Below, one piece after another: positions 34,965 to 43,505 of a DNA stretch of 62,087 nt. Below the pieces are notes generated by a model, which was not told where the DNA came from, did no database searches, and was given only the letters and a program-made list of their open reading frames with translations. The position numbers were made by a program, and so were the translations under genes. The stretch is from JBMNQS01 sp050944255 (GTDB taxonomy: Bacteria; Bacillota; Clostridia; Christensenellales; Maliibacteriaceae), in contig JBMNQS010000004.1 in NCBI GenBank assembly GCA_050944255.1, positions 1-62,087 of the forward strand, given 5' to 3'. Positions within the stretch are counted from its first letter, which is position 1. Every line of letters starts with the position of its first letter.

Positions 34965-36149
34965 ATGGAAAGCGGAAGATTCGGCACATTCGGGGGCCGG
35001 TACATCCCCGAAACGCTGATGAGCGCCCTGTACGAGCTGGAGGAAGCCTACAATGATTGTGCCGACGACCCGGCATTTGGTGCGGAGCTTGAGAAACTGC
35101 TGAACGACTACGCCGGACGGCCGTCGCTACTGTATTACGCGGAAAACCTGACCCGCGAGGTCGGCGGCGCCAAAATCTACTTGAAGCGGGAGGACCTGAA
35201 CCATACCGGCTCCCACAAGATCAACAACGTGCTGGGCCAGGCGCTCCTGGCCAAATACATGGGCAAGACCCGCGTCATCGCAGAGACCGGCGCGGGCCAG
35301 CACGGCGTGGCCGCGGCCACCGCCGCGGCGCTCCTTGGCCTTGAGTGCGAGGTGTTCATGGGAAAAGAGGACACCCGCCGGCAGGCGCTCAACGTCTACC
35401 GCATGCGCCTTTTGGGCGCGCAGGTGCATGAAGTCACCTCCGGCACCATGACATTGAAGGACGCGGTGAACGAGACCATGCGGGAATGGACGAAAAGGGT
35501 GTCGGACACCCATTACGTGCTGGGCTCGGTGATGGGGCCGCACCCGTTCCCCGTCATGGTGCGCGATTTCCAGAGCGTCATCGGAAAGGAAATCCGCCGG
35601 CAGATGAGAGAGGCCGAAGGCCGGCTGCCCGACGCTGTCGTGGCCTGCGTCGGCGGCGGCTCCAACGCCATGGGCGCCTTTTATCCGTTCATCGGCGATA
35701 AAGGGGTGAGCCTCATCGGCTGCGAGGGCGCCGGAAAGGGCATCAATACACAGCAGCACGCCGCCACCGTCGCCCGCGGCTCCGTGGGTGTGTTCCACGG
35801 CATGAAATCGCTCTTCTGCCAGGACGAGTTCGGGCAGATCGCGCCGGTATACTCCATATCGGCGGGGCTGGACTACCCGGGCATCGGGCCGGAGCACGCC
35901 CACCTGCACCGCAGCGGGCGCGCCCGGTACGTTCCCGTCACCGACGACGAGGCGGTGAGGGCATTCGAACATCTGTCCAGGACCGAAGGGATCATACCGG
36001 CCATCGAGTCGGCCCACGCGGTGGCCTACGCCGTGAAGCTGGCGGGTGAAATGGACAAAGGGCAGTGCATTGTGATATGCCTGTCGGGCCGCGGAGACAA
36101 GGACGTGGCGGCCATCGCCCGCTACAGAGGGGAGGAACTCCATGATTAA
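34965..36149 (+). CDS. trpB: Tryptophan synthase beta chain
   Basis: The protein has 394 residues, a fold-type II PLP enzyme. The PLP lysine is in NHTGSHKINNVLGQ (~86), the catalytic Glu in AETGAGQHGVAAATAAA, the phosphate loop is GGGSNAMG (~230) and the C-terminal LSGRGDKD Ser contacts PLP. It joins indole to serine. This is the TrpB1 type that pairs with TrpA. It directly abuts trpF (stop then ATG) and overlaps trpA by 8 bases. Confidence 0.96.
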   Translation: MESGRFGTFGGRYIPETLMSALYELEEAYNDCADDPAFGAELEKLLNDYAGRPSLLYYAENLTREVGGAKIYLKREDLNHTGSHKINNVLGQALLAKYMGKTRVIAETGAGQHGVAAATAAALLGLECEVFMGKEDTRRQALNVYRMRLLGAQVHEVTSGTMTLKDAVNETMREWTKRVSDTHYVLGSVMGPHPFPVMVRDFQSVIGKEIRRQMREAEGRLPDAVVACVGGGSNAMGAFYPFIGDKGVSLIGCEGAGKGINTQQHAATVARGSVGVFHGMKSLFCQDEFGQIAPVYSISAGLDYPGIGPEHAHLHRSGRARYVPVTDDEAVRAFEHLSRTEGIIPAIESAHAVAYAVKLAGEMDKGQCIVICLSGRGDKDVAAIARYRGEELHD

Positions 36150-36912
36150 GATAAAGGAAGCGTTTAACGGCAAGAAGGCCTTTATCGCCTACCTGATGGC
36201 GGGGGACCCGGACCTTCAGACTTCGGCAGAGTATATCCTGGCGGCCCAGGAGGCCGGCGCCGATTTGATCGAGATCGGCATTCCCTTTTCCGATCCCATC
36301 GCTGAGGGGGAGGTCATACAGGCCGCCAGCGTGCGCGCCCTTGCCGCCGGCACCCGGCTGGACGGCATTTTCGACATGGTGGCCTCCATAAGGGACCGGA
36401 TAAGGATTCCGCTGGCATTTATGACGTATTTAAACCCGGTGTTCGTTTACGGCTACGCCCGCTTCTTCGCCCGTTGCGCCGACATCGGCGTTTCCGGCGT
36501 CATCATTCCCGATATGCCCTTTGAGGAGCAGGGGGAGGCCAAGGAAATCGCGGAGAATTATGGCGTGGAGGTCGTTACCCTCATCGCGCCCACCTCCAAA
36601 GAGCGCACGGCCAAAATCGCGGCGGGCGCCCAGGGGTTTATCTATCTGGTGTCCTCCATGGGCGTCACCGGCGTGCGCGATACGATTTCCACCGACATCG
36701 AAGCCATGGTGGAGGATATAAAAAAGGCGACGAACATCCCCGTGGCCGTGGGCTTCGGCATCGCCACGCCAGAGCAGGCAAGGCAATATAGCGCCGTGGC
36801 CGACGGCGTCATCGTGGGCAGCGCCATCGTGCGCATCATCGGGGAGCACGGCCGGGAGGCTGCCGGGCCGCTGCAGGCGTATATGAAGACCATGCGGGAA
36901 GCCATCAGGTAG
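36142..36912 (+). CDS. trpA: Tryptophan synthase alpha chain
   Basis: The protein has 256 residues, a TIM barrel. The catalytic Glu is in LIEIGIPFSDPIAEGEVIQ (~47), followed by the catalytic Asp (DPIAEG). Phosphate-binding segments are GVTGVRD and VGFGIATPEQ/VIVGSAIV. It cleaves indoleglycerol phosphate and passes indole to TrpB. It is the last gene of the operon and converges on metY across a shared hairpin. Confidence 0.95.
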   Translation: MIKIKEAFNGKKAFIAYLMAGDPDLQTSAEYILAAQEAGADLIEIGIPFSDPIAEGEVIQAASVRALAAGTRLDGIFDMVASIRDRIRIPLAFMTYLNPVFVYGYARFFARCADIGVSGVIIPDMPFEEQGEAKEIAENYGVEVVTLIAPTSKERTAKIAAGAQGFIYLVSSMGVTGVRDTISTDIEAMVEDIKKATNIPVAVGFGIATPEQARQYSAVADGVIVGSAIVRIIGEHGREAAGPLQAYMKTMREAIR

Positions 36913-36924
36913 CACGAAAGCCGG

Positions 36925-36968
36925 AAAACAAAAATAAGAAGCGGTGAAACAATATGTTTCACCGCTTC
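36925..36968 (-). terminator. Terminator of metY, facing the end of the trp operon
   Basis: A perfect 13-bp stem (arm GAAGCGGTGAAAC, 36938-36950 with 36956-36968) and a 5-base loop, with a T-rich tail on the minus strand only. It lies 17 bases past the metY stop; the trp transcript would share the hairpin without the T tract. Confidence 0.75.
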
Positions 36969-36984
36969 GGTGTGCCGGAGAAAA

Positions 36985-38274
36985 TCAGCCGATGGCCGTA
37001 AACGCCCGGTCCAGATCGCCGATGATGTCGTCGATGTGCTCGGTGCCCACCGACAGGCGGATGGTATTGGGCTTGATGCCCGAATCCAGAAGCTGGTCTC
37101 CGCTGAGCTGCGAATGGGTGGTGGAAGCCGGATGGATCACCAGCGACTTCACGTCCGCCACATTGGCCAGAAGCGAGAACAGCTCCAGTTGGTCGATAAA
37201 GGCCTTGGCCTTCTCCGCGTCTCCCTTGATCTCGAATGTGAAGATGGAGCCGCCGCCATTGGGGAAGTAGCGCTTGTACAGCTCATGGTCGCCATGGTCC
37301 TCCAGCGCCGGATGGTTCACCTTCTCCACCTGCGGATGATTGGCCAGATAATCCACCACCTTCAGCGCGTTTTCCACGTGCCGCTGCACCCGCAGCGACA
37401 GCGTCTCCAGCCCCTGCAGGAATAAAAAGGAGTGGAACGGGCTCAGCGCCGCGCCGGTGTCGCGCAAAAGCGTCGTGCGCAGCTTGATGATGTAGGCCAG
37501 GCTCCCCGCCACCTGCGTGAACACCGCGCCGTGATAGCTGGGGTTCGGCTGGGAAAGGCCCGGGAACCTGCTGGAATTCCAGTCAAATTTTCCGCTGTCG
37601 ATCACCACGCCGCCGATGGAAGTGCCGTGCCCGCCGATGAACTTGGTAGCCGAATGCACGATGATGTCCGCCCCGTGCTCAATGGGACGAAGCAGGTATG
37701 GCGTGGCAAACGTATTGTCCACAATCAGCGGAATCCCGTGCGCATGCGCGATCTTTGCCACGGCCTCGATATCCACGATGGTGGAATTGGGGTTGCCCAG
37801 GCTCTCGATAAAAATCGCCTTGGTGTTGTGCTGCAGGGCCCGCTCAAAGTTCTGCGGATCGCTGCCGTCCACAAAGGTGGTCTCAATCCCCGATTCCGGG
37901 AAAGTATGGGCAAACAGATTGTACGTGCCGCCGTAGATGTATTTGTCCGATACGATGTGGTCGCCCGTCCTTGCAATGTTCTGGATGCTGTAGGCGGTGG
38001 CCGCCGCGCCCGATGCCAGTGCCAGCGCCGCTGCGCCCCCCTCCAGCGCCGCGATGCGCCGCTCGAATACGTCGTTGGTGGGGTTCATGATGCGGGTATA
38101 GATATTGCCCGGCTCGGAGAGGCTGAAGCGTCCCGCCGCCTGCGCCGCGTCCTTAAATACGTAGGAAGTGGTCTGGTAGATGGGCACCGCCCTTGCGTCG
38201 GTGGCCGAATCCGGCTGCTCCTGCCCCACGTGTACCTGCAGGGTTTCAAACTTGTAGTTCCTATGGTGGCTCAT
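36985..38274 (-). CDS. metY: O-acetylhomoserine aminocarboxypropyltransferase (sulfhydrylase)
   Basis: The protein has 429 residues, a Cys/Met-metabolism PLP enzyme of the MetY type. It has SDKYIYGGTYNLF (~110), PLIVDNTFATPYLLRPIEHGADI (~185), the PLP lysine in VHSATKFIGGHG (~213) and SVGTEHIDDIIGDL at the end. It makes homocysteine from O-acetylhomoserine and sulfide. AAAGGAG lies 8 bases upstream of the ATG. The promoter is ~440 bases upstream, giving a long leader with a 26-codon ORF. This suggests control by sulfur amino acids, but no S-box or T-box motif is visible. Confidence 0.93.
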   Translation of the reverse strand: MSHHRNYKFETLQVHVGQEQPDSATDARAVPIYQTTSYVFKDAAQAAGRFSLSEPGNIYTRIMNPTNDVFERRIAALEGGAAALALASGAAATAYSIQNIARTGDHIVSDKYIYGGTYNLFAHTFPESGIETTFVDGSDPQNFERALQHNTKAIFIESLGNPNSTIVDIEAVAKIAHAHGIPLIVDNTFATPYLLRPIEHGADIIVHSATKFIGGHGTSIGGVVIDSGKFDWNSSRFPGLSQPNPSYHGAVFTQVAGSLAYIIKLRTTLLRDTGAALSPFHSFLFLQGLETLSLRVQRHVENALKVVDYLANHPQVEKVNHPALEDHGDHELYKRYFPNGGGSIFTFEIKGDAEKAKAFIDQLELFSLLANVADVKSLVIHPASTTHSQLSGDQLLDSGIKPNTIRLSVGTEHIDDIIGDLDRAFTAIG

Positions 38275-38715
38275 GGTAAAATCTCCTTTTCTATGGTCAA
38301 TGCGCCATGGTCTCTGAATGCCAAGTCATGTGAATATTTTATTCCCGCGGCACATTCGTCCGCTCTGGATATTGCACCGGATGAGTTTGCCAAAGTACGG
38401 TTCCATAGCGTCTTCCTCCCCACAAATATATCCTGTTTTAAATTGGTATGCATCCCCGCTTCGCTTTCTTCGCCAAAACCATCAGAGCGGCAGGCGCATC
38501 CATATATCGGCCTGCGCCGCTTTTTGGCCGTTATTTCAAGATACCACGCAAGGCACATATTGTCCAGGCGAAAGCGGCCTGAGCGGACCTTGTTGAAGAT
38601 GCGCGTCGGCCCGGAGCGCGCCGTTTTTCACAATATCTCCCCTGAGTCGGCGGTCAACCGGGTTACCGGGAACGCTTGCATTTTCATATAAAACACATAT
38701 GCATAATATGTATTA
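38275..38715 (-). promoter_or_regulatory. Long unassigned leader of metY
   Basis: This ~440-base predicted 5' untranslated region contains several GC-rich pairings, for example an imperfect stem near 38485-38520, and at least one small ORF. I do not find the S-box core, a T-box AAGGTGG sequence or a cysteine-specifier T-box. A 95-codon frame ending on the metY start (38271-38558) has no convincing ribosome binding site. Confidence 0.45.
38326..38406 (-). CDS. Small ORF (26 aa) in the metY leader
   Basis: The ATG at 38406 has GGGGAGG 8 bases upstream, one of the best ribosome binding sites in this part of the window. The frame ends 51 bases before metY. The 26-residue product contains two Met and two Cys codons (RCN, RMCRG), the amino acids whose supply metY serves. 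It is a candidate leader peptide or a genuine small protein; no homolog is known to me. Confidence 0.4.
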   Translation of the reverse strand: MEPYFGKLIRCNIQSGRMCRGNKIFT

Positions 38716-38721
38716 TAGGCC

Positions 38722-38750
38722 ATTCTAGCACAGCTCCGTTGCGCTGTCAA
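38722..38750 (-). promoter_or_regulatory. Promoter upstream of metY
   Basis: On the minus strand a perfect TTGACA (38745-38750), a 17-base spacer and TAGAAT (38722-38727). No other minus-strand gene lies between it and metY. Confidence 0.65.
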
Positions 38751-38960
38751 TGCTGCGGGGCGAAAAATACAGCTTTTTTTATGTGCTTTGACTCAGCGCC
38801 CGGAAAAGCCGCGGCGGGTCAAGGGGACGCGTGCCGCAGACCCGCCCTGAAAAGAAATTTTCGGTGAAGAACCGGCGCTAGACTGGCCGGCGTGTGCCCA
38901 GCGCGGGGCCGCTTCTCCTGCTTTAAAGGGCGCTCCGCGGTAGGCAGTTTCCCGCGCGCA

Positions 38961-38969
38961 TGTTATAAT
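38961..38969 (+). promoter_or_regulatory. Extended -10 promoter of the HAD gene
   Basis: TGTTATAAT (TATAAT at 38964-38969), 31 bases before the start codon. The -35 is poor. Confidence 0.55.
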
Positions 38970-38999
38970 GGAAGCAACGTGTTTCGAAAGGAAGGATTC

Positions 39000-39809
39000 A
39001 TGAAAAGATACAGCCTGTTTTTTTGCGACATCGACGGCACGCTGCTGGACGACCACCACCGCATAGACGATGAAACGAAGGCAAAAATCAAAGCGGTAAC
39101 CGATTCGGGTATCGGGTTTATCCTGGTTTCCTCGCGGGTGCCCGTCTCGGTGATCCCCATCGCCGACGCGCTGGGCATCCGTATGCCCATCATCTGCGCC
39201 GGCGGCGGGCTGATCCTGGACGAAGACCGCAGTATCCTCTTTGAGGCCGCCATCGAAAAATCCACCGCCATCGCCGTCAAGGCCCTCACCCAGAAAAACT
39301 GGCCGCAGGTATCCTGCCATATCTACAGCCGCCATCTTTGGATCGTGGACAGCCTCAGCGAGGAATCCACCCGCCTGGAAAAGATCATCACCGGCGCAGT
39401 AGCTACGGAAGGCGATCCGGACAAACTGCTTGAAGAAGGGGCGCCGGTGCATAAAATGCTGGTGCGCGGCGACACCGCTACGCTGGAGGAAATCTACGGC
39501 GTGATCAAAAAGACCTTCCCGCAGCTTCACCCTTCGTTCTCCCACAACCATTGCCTGGAATTCATGCACTCAAGCGCCAAAAAATCCCTGGGCATCGCCT
39601 TTTTATGCCGTAAATACGGCATCGATCCCGCCGATACCGCTTCGGTGGGCAACAACCACAACGATATCGATATGCTCAAATTCACCGGCCTTGGCGTGGC
39701 CATGGACAACGCCCCCGACGCGGTCAAAAAGATCGCCGGCCATACGACAAAGAGCAACAACGATCAGGGCGTGCTGGCGCTGCTCAATAAGCTGTACCCG
39801 GACATCTGA
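39000..39809 (+). CDS. Cof-type HAD-superfamily phosphatase
   Basis: The protein has 269 residues. HAD motif I is FFCDIDGTLLDD (~8-19), motif II Ser in ILVSSRVP (~45), motif III Lys in the KSLGIAF segment (~200), and motif IV VGNNHNDIDML (~220). The C2B cap domain lies between II and III. Such enzymes dephosphorylate sugar phosphates or nucleotides; the substrate is not predictable. GGAAGGA lies 4-8 bases before the ATG. An extended frame upstream to 38892 would pass through the promoter. Confidence 0.88.
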   Translation: MKRYSLFFCDIDGTLLDDHHRIDDETKAKIKAVTDSGIGFILVSSRVPVSVIPIADALGIRMPIICAGGGLILDEDRSILFEAAIEKSTAIAVKALTQKNWPQVSCHIYSRHLWIVDSLSEESTRLEKIITGAVATEGDPDKLLEEGAPVHKMLVRGDTATLEEIYGVIKKTFPQLHPSFSHNHCLEFMHSSAKKSLGIAFLCRKYGIDPADTASVGNNHNDIDMLKFTGLGVAMDNAPDAVKKIAGHTTKSNNDQGVLALLNKLYPDI

Positions 39810-39917
39810 CATCTAGCCTTCCTGCAAATGCCTCCGGCGGCAGCAGCCGCCCGTACAAATTCGCGGCGCCCGAGCGCCAAACGCATCCCCCTTTTCCATC
39901 TTTGAAAGGAGGCTTTT

Positions 39918-40847
39918 ATGGAACCGGCTGTAAAGAGCATAAGCTATCCCTCCGCCACCGGCCTGGGCGATATTTACGCGGAGATATACGCGCCTGCGGA
40001 GCCGCCCTGGGCCCTGCTGCAAATTGCCCACGGCATGGCAGAACATATCGGCCGGTACGCGGACTTTGCCGGAGCCCTGGCCGCCTCCGGCGTGCTGGTG
40101 GCCATGAACGACCATATGGGCCACGGCAAGAGCATCCCGGAGGGCGGCCACAAGGGCTTCTTCGGCGATGCGGGCGGCGCGAAAAACGTCGTCGCCGACA
40201 TGAAGGCGCTGCGGGACCGGGTGGCGGAGGCCTATCCGGGCGTGCCCTTTGCGCTGATGGGGCACAGCATGGGCTCTTTCTTTTCCCGGGCCTACGCGGC
40301 AAAATTTACAGAGGATATTGATGCGCTGATCCTCTCGGGCACGGCAGGGAAAAACCCGGTCATCGGCCTGGGGAAGCTCCTCGCCCGGCGGGAAAGGCGC
40401 AGGCATCCGAGGACCCCCAGCGCCCTGCTGCACCGCATGAGCTTCGGCGCCTACAACAGGGCCTTTGCTCCCAGCCGCACCGAAAACGACTGGCTGTCGG
40501 CCGATGAGGCGCAAGTGGACAAGTACGCGGCCGACCCGCTGTGCGGCTACGCATTCACCGCCGAGGCCATGCTGGACGTGTTCGATACCTTGAGCTCTAT
40601 ATCCGGCAGAAAGTGGGCGCAAAGTGTGCCGGATATCCCCGTTTACATCTTCTCGGGCGCAAAGGACCCGGTGGGCGCCGCCGGAAAGGGCGTGCGGCAG
40701 GTAGCCGCCTGGCTTTCGGATACCGGCCACCGGGTGCGCCTGAAGCTGTATCCCGAGGGCAGGCATGAAATGCTCAACGAAGTGAACCGCCCGGACGTTT
40801 ACGCGGGCATCCTGGATTTTTTGAAGGAAGCCTTCCCGCAGCCGTAG
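39918..40847 (+). CDS. Alpha/beta hydrolase (monoacylglycerol lipase / S33 type)
   Basis: The protein has 309 residues with no signal peptide. The oxyanion region is IAHGMAEHIGRY (~37-48), the nucleophile Ser is in LMGHSMGSFF (~115), the acid Asp in FSGAKDPVG (~250) and the His in EGRHEMLNE (~280). This pattern is typical of lysophospholipase/monoacylglycerol lipase-like enzymes. GAAAGGAGG lies 8 bases before the ATG. It may be co-transcribed with the HAD gene 108 bases upstream. Confidence 0.88.
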   Translation: MEPAVKSISYPSATGLGDIYAEIYAPAEPPWALLQIAHGMAEHIGRYADFAGALAASGVLVAMNDHMGHGKSIPEGGHKGFFGDAGGAKNVVADMKALRDRVAEAYPGVPFALMGHSMGSFFSRAYAAKFTEDIDALILSGTAGKNPVIGLGKLLARRERRRHPRTPSALLHRMSFGAYNRAFAPSRTENDWLSADEAQVDKYAADPLCGYAFTAEAMLDVFDTLSSISGRKWAQSVPDIPVYIFSGAKDPVGAAGKGVRQVAAWLSDTGHRVRLKLYPEGRHEMLNEVNRPDVYAGILDFLKEAFPQP

Positions 40848-40883
40848 TTCCCCGGCAATCCCCGAAGGACTTTTGGGCAGCGC

Positions 40884-40920
40884 GAAGAGGACCCGCAAAT
40901 ATTTGCGGGTCCTCTTCTTT
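40884..40920 (+). terminator. Hairpin terminator after the alpha/beta hydrolase
   Basis: A perfect 17-bp-arm palindrome (arm GAAGAGGACCCGCAAAT, 40884-40917) is followed by a short TTT on the plus strand, 37 bases past the stop. Confidence 0.6.
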
Positions 40921-41020
40921 GGGGTTGATCAAACACGGTTTCCATAGCCGTCGGGCAGGCTGTTTTAAAACCTTTCCTCCTTTAATCAGCCGCCATTGGG
41001 GGGACGTGGAAAACCGTGCT

Positions 41021-41482
41021 TCAGTCGGGTACAACGCTGCCGCTGCCGTCCATCTCGCCAAGCATTTTGATCATCAGGCGCACGCGCTCATTGGTTTCGC
41101 CTTCGGCTACCAAGAATGCCTGGATCAAATCCCACGCGTGCCAGGCGCCCACGCACTTCTCGCCGATGCACATCACCTGCACATGGTCGTGCTCCACGCT
41201 CTGGTGGGCGCACTGTATATCGTGGACAATGGACGCGCGGATGCCGGGAATCTTGTTGCAGGCAATGGACGCGCCCACGCCGGTGCCGCAGAACATGATC
41301 CCCCGCTCGGCCTCGCCCGAAAGGATCAGGGCGCAAAGTTTCTTTGCCGCGATGGGGAAATACAGGTCCTCCCCAGGCCCGCAGCCGATATCCACCACCT
41401 GGTGCCCCAAAGACTCGATCAGCGGGATCATCGCCGTTTTCAGGCTGTAACCCGCACGGTCGCCGCCAACTACGATTCTCAT
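41021..41482 (-). CDS. RpiB/LacA/LacB-family sugar-phosphate isomerase (copy 1)
   Basis: The protein has 153 residues, the usual family length. The N-terminus VVGGDRAGYSLK carries the Asp of the ring-opening site. MFCGTGVGASIACNKIPGIRAS (~62-83) holds the catalytic Cys, and VHDIQCAHQSVEHDHVQVMCIGEK holds the His/Arg-type phosphate region. RpiB-type enzymes interconvert aldose and ketose phosphates (ribose, allose, galactose, erythrose/erythrulose). It is the last gene of the LacI-controlled transporter operon and a close tandem paralog of the next entry, from which it is 43 bases away. Two-subunit enzymes such as LacAB are built this way. Confidence 0.87.
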   Translation of the reverse strand: MRIVVGGDRAGYSLKTAMIPLIESLGHQVVDIGCGPGEDLYFPIAAKKLCALILSGEAERGIMFCGTGVGASIACNKIPGIRASIVHDIQCAHQSVEHDHVQVMCIGEKCVGAWHAWDLIQAFLVAEGETNERVRLMIKMLGEMDGSGSVVPD

Positions 41483-41525
41483 AGATGTCCTCCTTGCGCG
41501 CTGTTGAACAATAGCGCCTTCATTT

Positions 41526-41984
41526 TTAAAAATTGATCGGTGTATCGTCCATGGCGAACAGTTTGGTCATCAAAAGCCTCGCCCGGTCGTCCGTATGCGG
41601 TTCAGCCTGTAAAAACGCCTGTATCAAATCCCAAGCCAGCCATTCTCCGATGCATTTTTCGCCGATGGTCATCACCTGCACGTGATCGTGCTCCACACTC
41701 TGGTGCGCGCACTGCACATCATGCACGGTGCTGGCGCGGATGCCGGGAATCTTGTTGCAGGCAATGGTGGCGCCCACGCTGGTGCCGCAGAACATGATCC
41801 CCCGCTGGGCCTCGCCGTCCAGAATGCTCTGGCAGACCTGGCGCGCAAGATCAGGAAAATGCAGATCGTCGTCAGGATGAAACTGCCCGTGGTCGATGAG
41901 CTCATAGCCCGCTTCACACAGCTTTTCAGCCATAGCCACCTTCAGGTTGTAACCGGTTCTGTCACAGCCAATCGATACAATCAT
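41526..41984 (-). CDS. RpiB/LacA/LacB-family sugar-phosphate isomerase (copy 2)
   Basis: The protein has 152 residues. The same blocks as copy 1 are present (VSIGCDRTGYNLK, MFCGTSVGATIACNKIPGIRAS, VHDVQCAHQSVEHDHVQVMTIGEK), so a tandem duplication is evident. Differences cluster at the N-terminal Asp region (IGCDRT against VGGDRA) and the C-terminus, as if substrate specificity had split. The ATG at 41984 is preferred (GGAGG 8 bases upstream) over the ATG at 41999. It follows the ATPase gene by 23 bases, inside the transporter operon. Confidence 0.87.
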   Translation of the reverse strand: MIVSIGCDRTGYNLKVAMAEKLCEAGYELIDHGQFHPDDDLHFPDLARQVCQSILDGEAQRGIMFCGTSVGATIACNKIPGIRASTVHDVQCAHQSVEHDHVQVMTIGEKCIGEWLAWDLIQAFLQAEPHTDDRARLLMTKLFAMDDTPINF

Positions 41985-42007
41985 CTCATGTCCCTCCATT
42001 TCTTATC

Positions 42008-42739
42008 TTATCTTCCGCGCCCCACACTCTTGCCCAGATAGGCTTCCTGCACGCGCTCGTCCCCCGCCAGTTCCTCCGAACTGCCCGACAGGTAGATGCT
42101 GCCCCTCTCCAGGATGTAGGTACGGTCGGAGACTTTCAGCGCACGCCGGGCGTTCTGCTCCACCAGAAGCACCGGCGTGCCGCGCTGGTTGATCTCCAGG
42201 ATCTTCTCAAATACTTCGTCGATAATCTTCGGCGCCAGCCCCATGGACGGTTCGTCCATCATCAGCAGCTTGGGGCGTCCCATCATGGCCCGGCCCAGCG
42301 CCAGCATCTGCTGCTCGCCGCCCGAAAGGCTCCAGGCAAGCTGCTTCCTGCGCTCCAGTAGCCGCGGGAAAATATCGTATACGTAGTCCAGCTCCTCGGT
42401 CAGATTACCTCTGGATAACTGAATGCCCCGCCAGACCACGGTCCCCACCGACAGATTCTGCTCCACCGTCAGGCCCGGAAACACGTGCCTGCCCTCGGGC
42501 ACCTGCAGCACGCCGCGCCTGGCGATATTGTGCGGCTTCATCTTCGTCAGCTCCACACCGTTATACTCAATGGAGCCGCTGGTGGAAACATGCCCCGAAA
42601 TGGCGTTGAGCGTGGTGGTCTTCCCGGCGCCGTTGGAACCGATCAGCGCCACGATCTCCTTGTCGCCCACCTCGATGTCAATGCCGTGAAGCGCCTCGAT
42701 ACTGCCGTAATTGGCCTTCAAGTTCTTAATCGTCAGCAT
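42008..42739 (-). CDS. LivF-like ABC transporter ATP-binding protein (second system)
   Basis: The protein has 243 residues. Walker A GSNGAGKT is at ~33, the signature LSGGEQQ at ~140 and Walker B LLMMDEPSMGL at ~160. It belongs to the HAAT (hydrophobic amino acid transporter) family. The ATG at 42739 has GGAGG 8 bases upstream and overlaps the preceding ATPase gene by 14 bases. The context of isomerases and a LacI regulator makes an amino acid substrate doubtful. Confidence 0.9.
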   Translation of the reverse strand: MLTIKNLKANYGSIEALHGIDIEVGDKEIVALIGSNGAGKTTTLNAISGHVSTSGSIEYNGVELTKMKPHNIARRGVLQVPEGRHVFPGLTVEQNLSVGTVVWRGIQLSRGNLTEELDYVYDIFPRLLERRKQLAWSLSGGEQQMLALGRAMMGRPKLLMMDEPSMGLAPKIIDEVFEKILEINQRGTPVLLVEQNARRALKVSDRTYILERGSIYLSGSSEELAGDERVQEAYLGKSVGRGR

Positions 42740-43505
42740 CTTCGTCACCTCCAAGGTAGGCCTCGATCACCAGCGGATCGCTCTGTATCTGCGAAGGGGT
42801 GCCGCTTGCGATCTGCTGCCCGAAGTTCAGTACCGTGATGCGGTGGCAGACGCTCATGACAAGGTCCATGGAGTGCTCGATCAAAAGCACGGCCACATCG
42901 CGATCGACGGCCAGATTCATCAGGGCCACCACCCGGTCCATCTCCCTGGCGTTCAGTCCCGCCGCCGGTTCGTCCAGAAGCAGTACGTCCGGCTCCGCCA
43001 AGAGCGCCCGGACAATTTCCAATAGCTTCTGCTGTCCGTAGGACAGCTTCTCAATGGAGTCGTCCAGATTCACGTGCTCCAGCTGCGCCGTGAGCATCAG
43101 CTCCTGCAAAAGCTCCGTGCGTCCCGAAGATCCGGTGATGCCCCGGCGCGCGGCCAGGTCCGATCCCACGATCAGGTTGGTCCGGATGTCGCAGCCTGCC
43201 AACAGCCTCGGGTGCTGGAAAGTGCGCAGTATGCCCCGCTTGGCGATCTTGTGCGTGGGCCGGTTGGTAATGTTGCGCCCCATCATCCGGATGGTGCCGC
43301 TGTCGGTGCGGTAAATGCCGCAGACCAGGTTCAAAAGCGTCGTCTTGCCCGATCCGTTGGGCCCGATCAGCCCGAAAATTTCACCGCGGAAAAGATCGAA
43401 AGTAATGTCCTTGCCCGCCACGACGCCGCCGAAATTCTTGCAGACCTTATTCAGCGTCAGCACCGGCTGCCTTGTTTCGGCCAAGCCGCTGGCTAAGTTT
43501 TCCAT
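42726..43505 (-). CDS. LivG-like ABC transporter ATP-binding protein (second system)
   Basis: The protein has 259 residues. Walker A GPNGSGKT, the signature LSYGQQKLLEIVRALL and Walker B VLLLDEPAAGLNAREMD are visible, with IEHSMDLVM as the switch His. The start at 43505 is chosen for GGAGG 7 bases upstream and overlaps the permease gene by 59 bases; a longer frame begins at 43526. It pairs with the LivF-like ATPase. Confidence 0.88.
   Translation of the reverse strand: MENLASGLAETRQPVLTLNKVCKNFGGVVAGKDITFDLFRGEIFGLIGPNGSGKTTLLNLVCGIYRTDSGTIRMMGRNITNRPTHKIAKRGILRTFQHPRLLAGCDIRTNLIVGSDLAARRGITGSSGRTELLQELMLTAQLEHVNLDDSIEKLSYGQQKLLEIVRALLAEPDVLLLDEPAAGLNAREMDRVVALMNLAVDRDVAVLLIEHSMDLVMSVCHRITVLNFGQQIASGTPSQIQSDPLVIEAYLGGDEDADD

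Noticed and set aside
38271..38558. 95-codon frame overlapping the metY start by ATGA
   Set aside because: No convincing ribosome binding site at any start and it shares the leader with a better-supported small ORF; the overlap is probably chance.
38275..38715. S-box (SAM) riboswitch or cysteine T-box upstream of metY
   Set aside because: Neither the S-box core nor an AAGGTGG-type T-box sequence is present.
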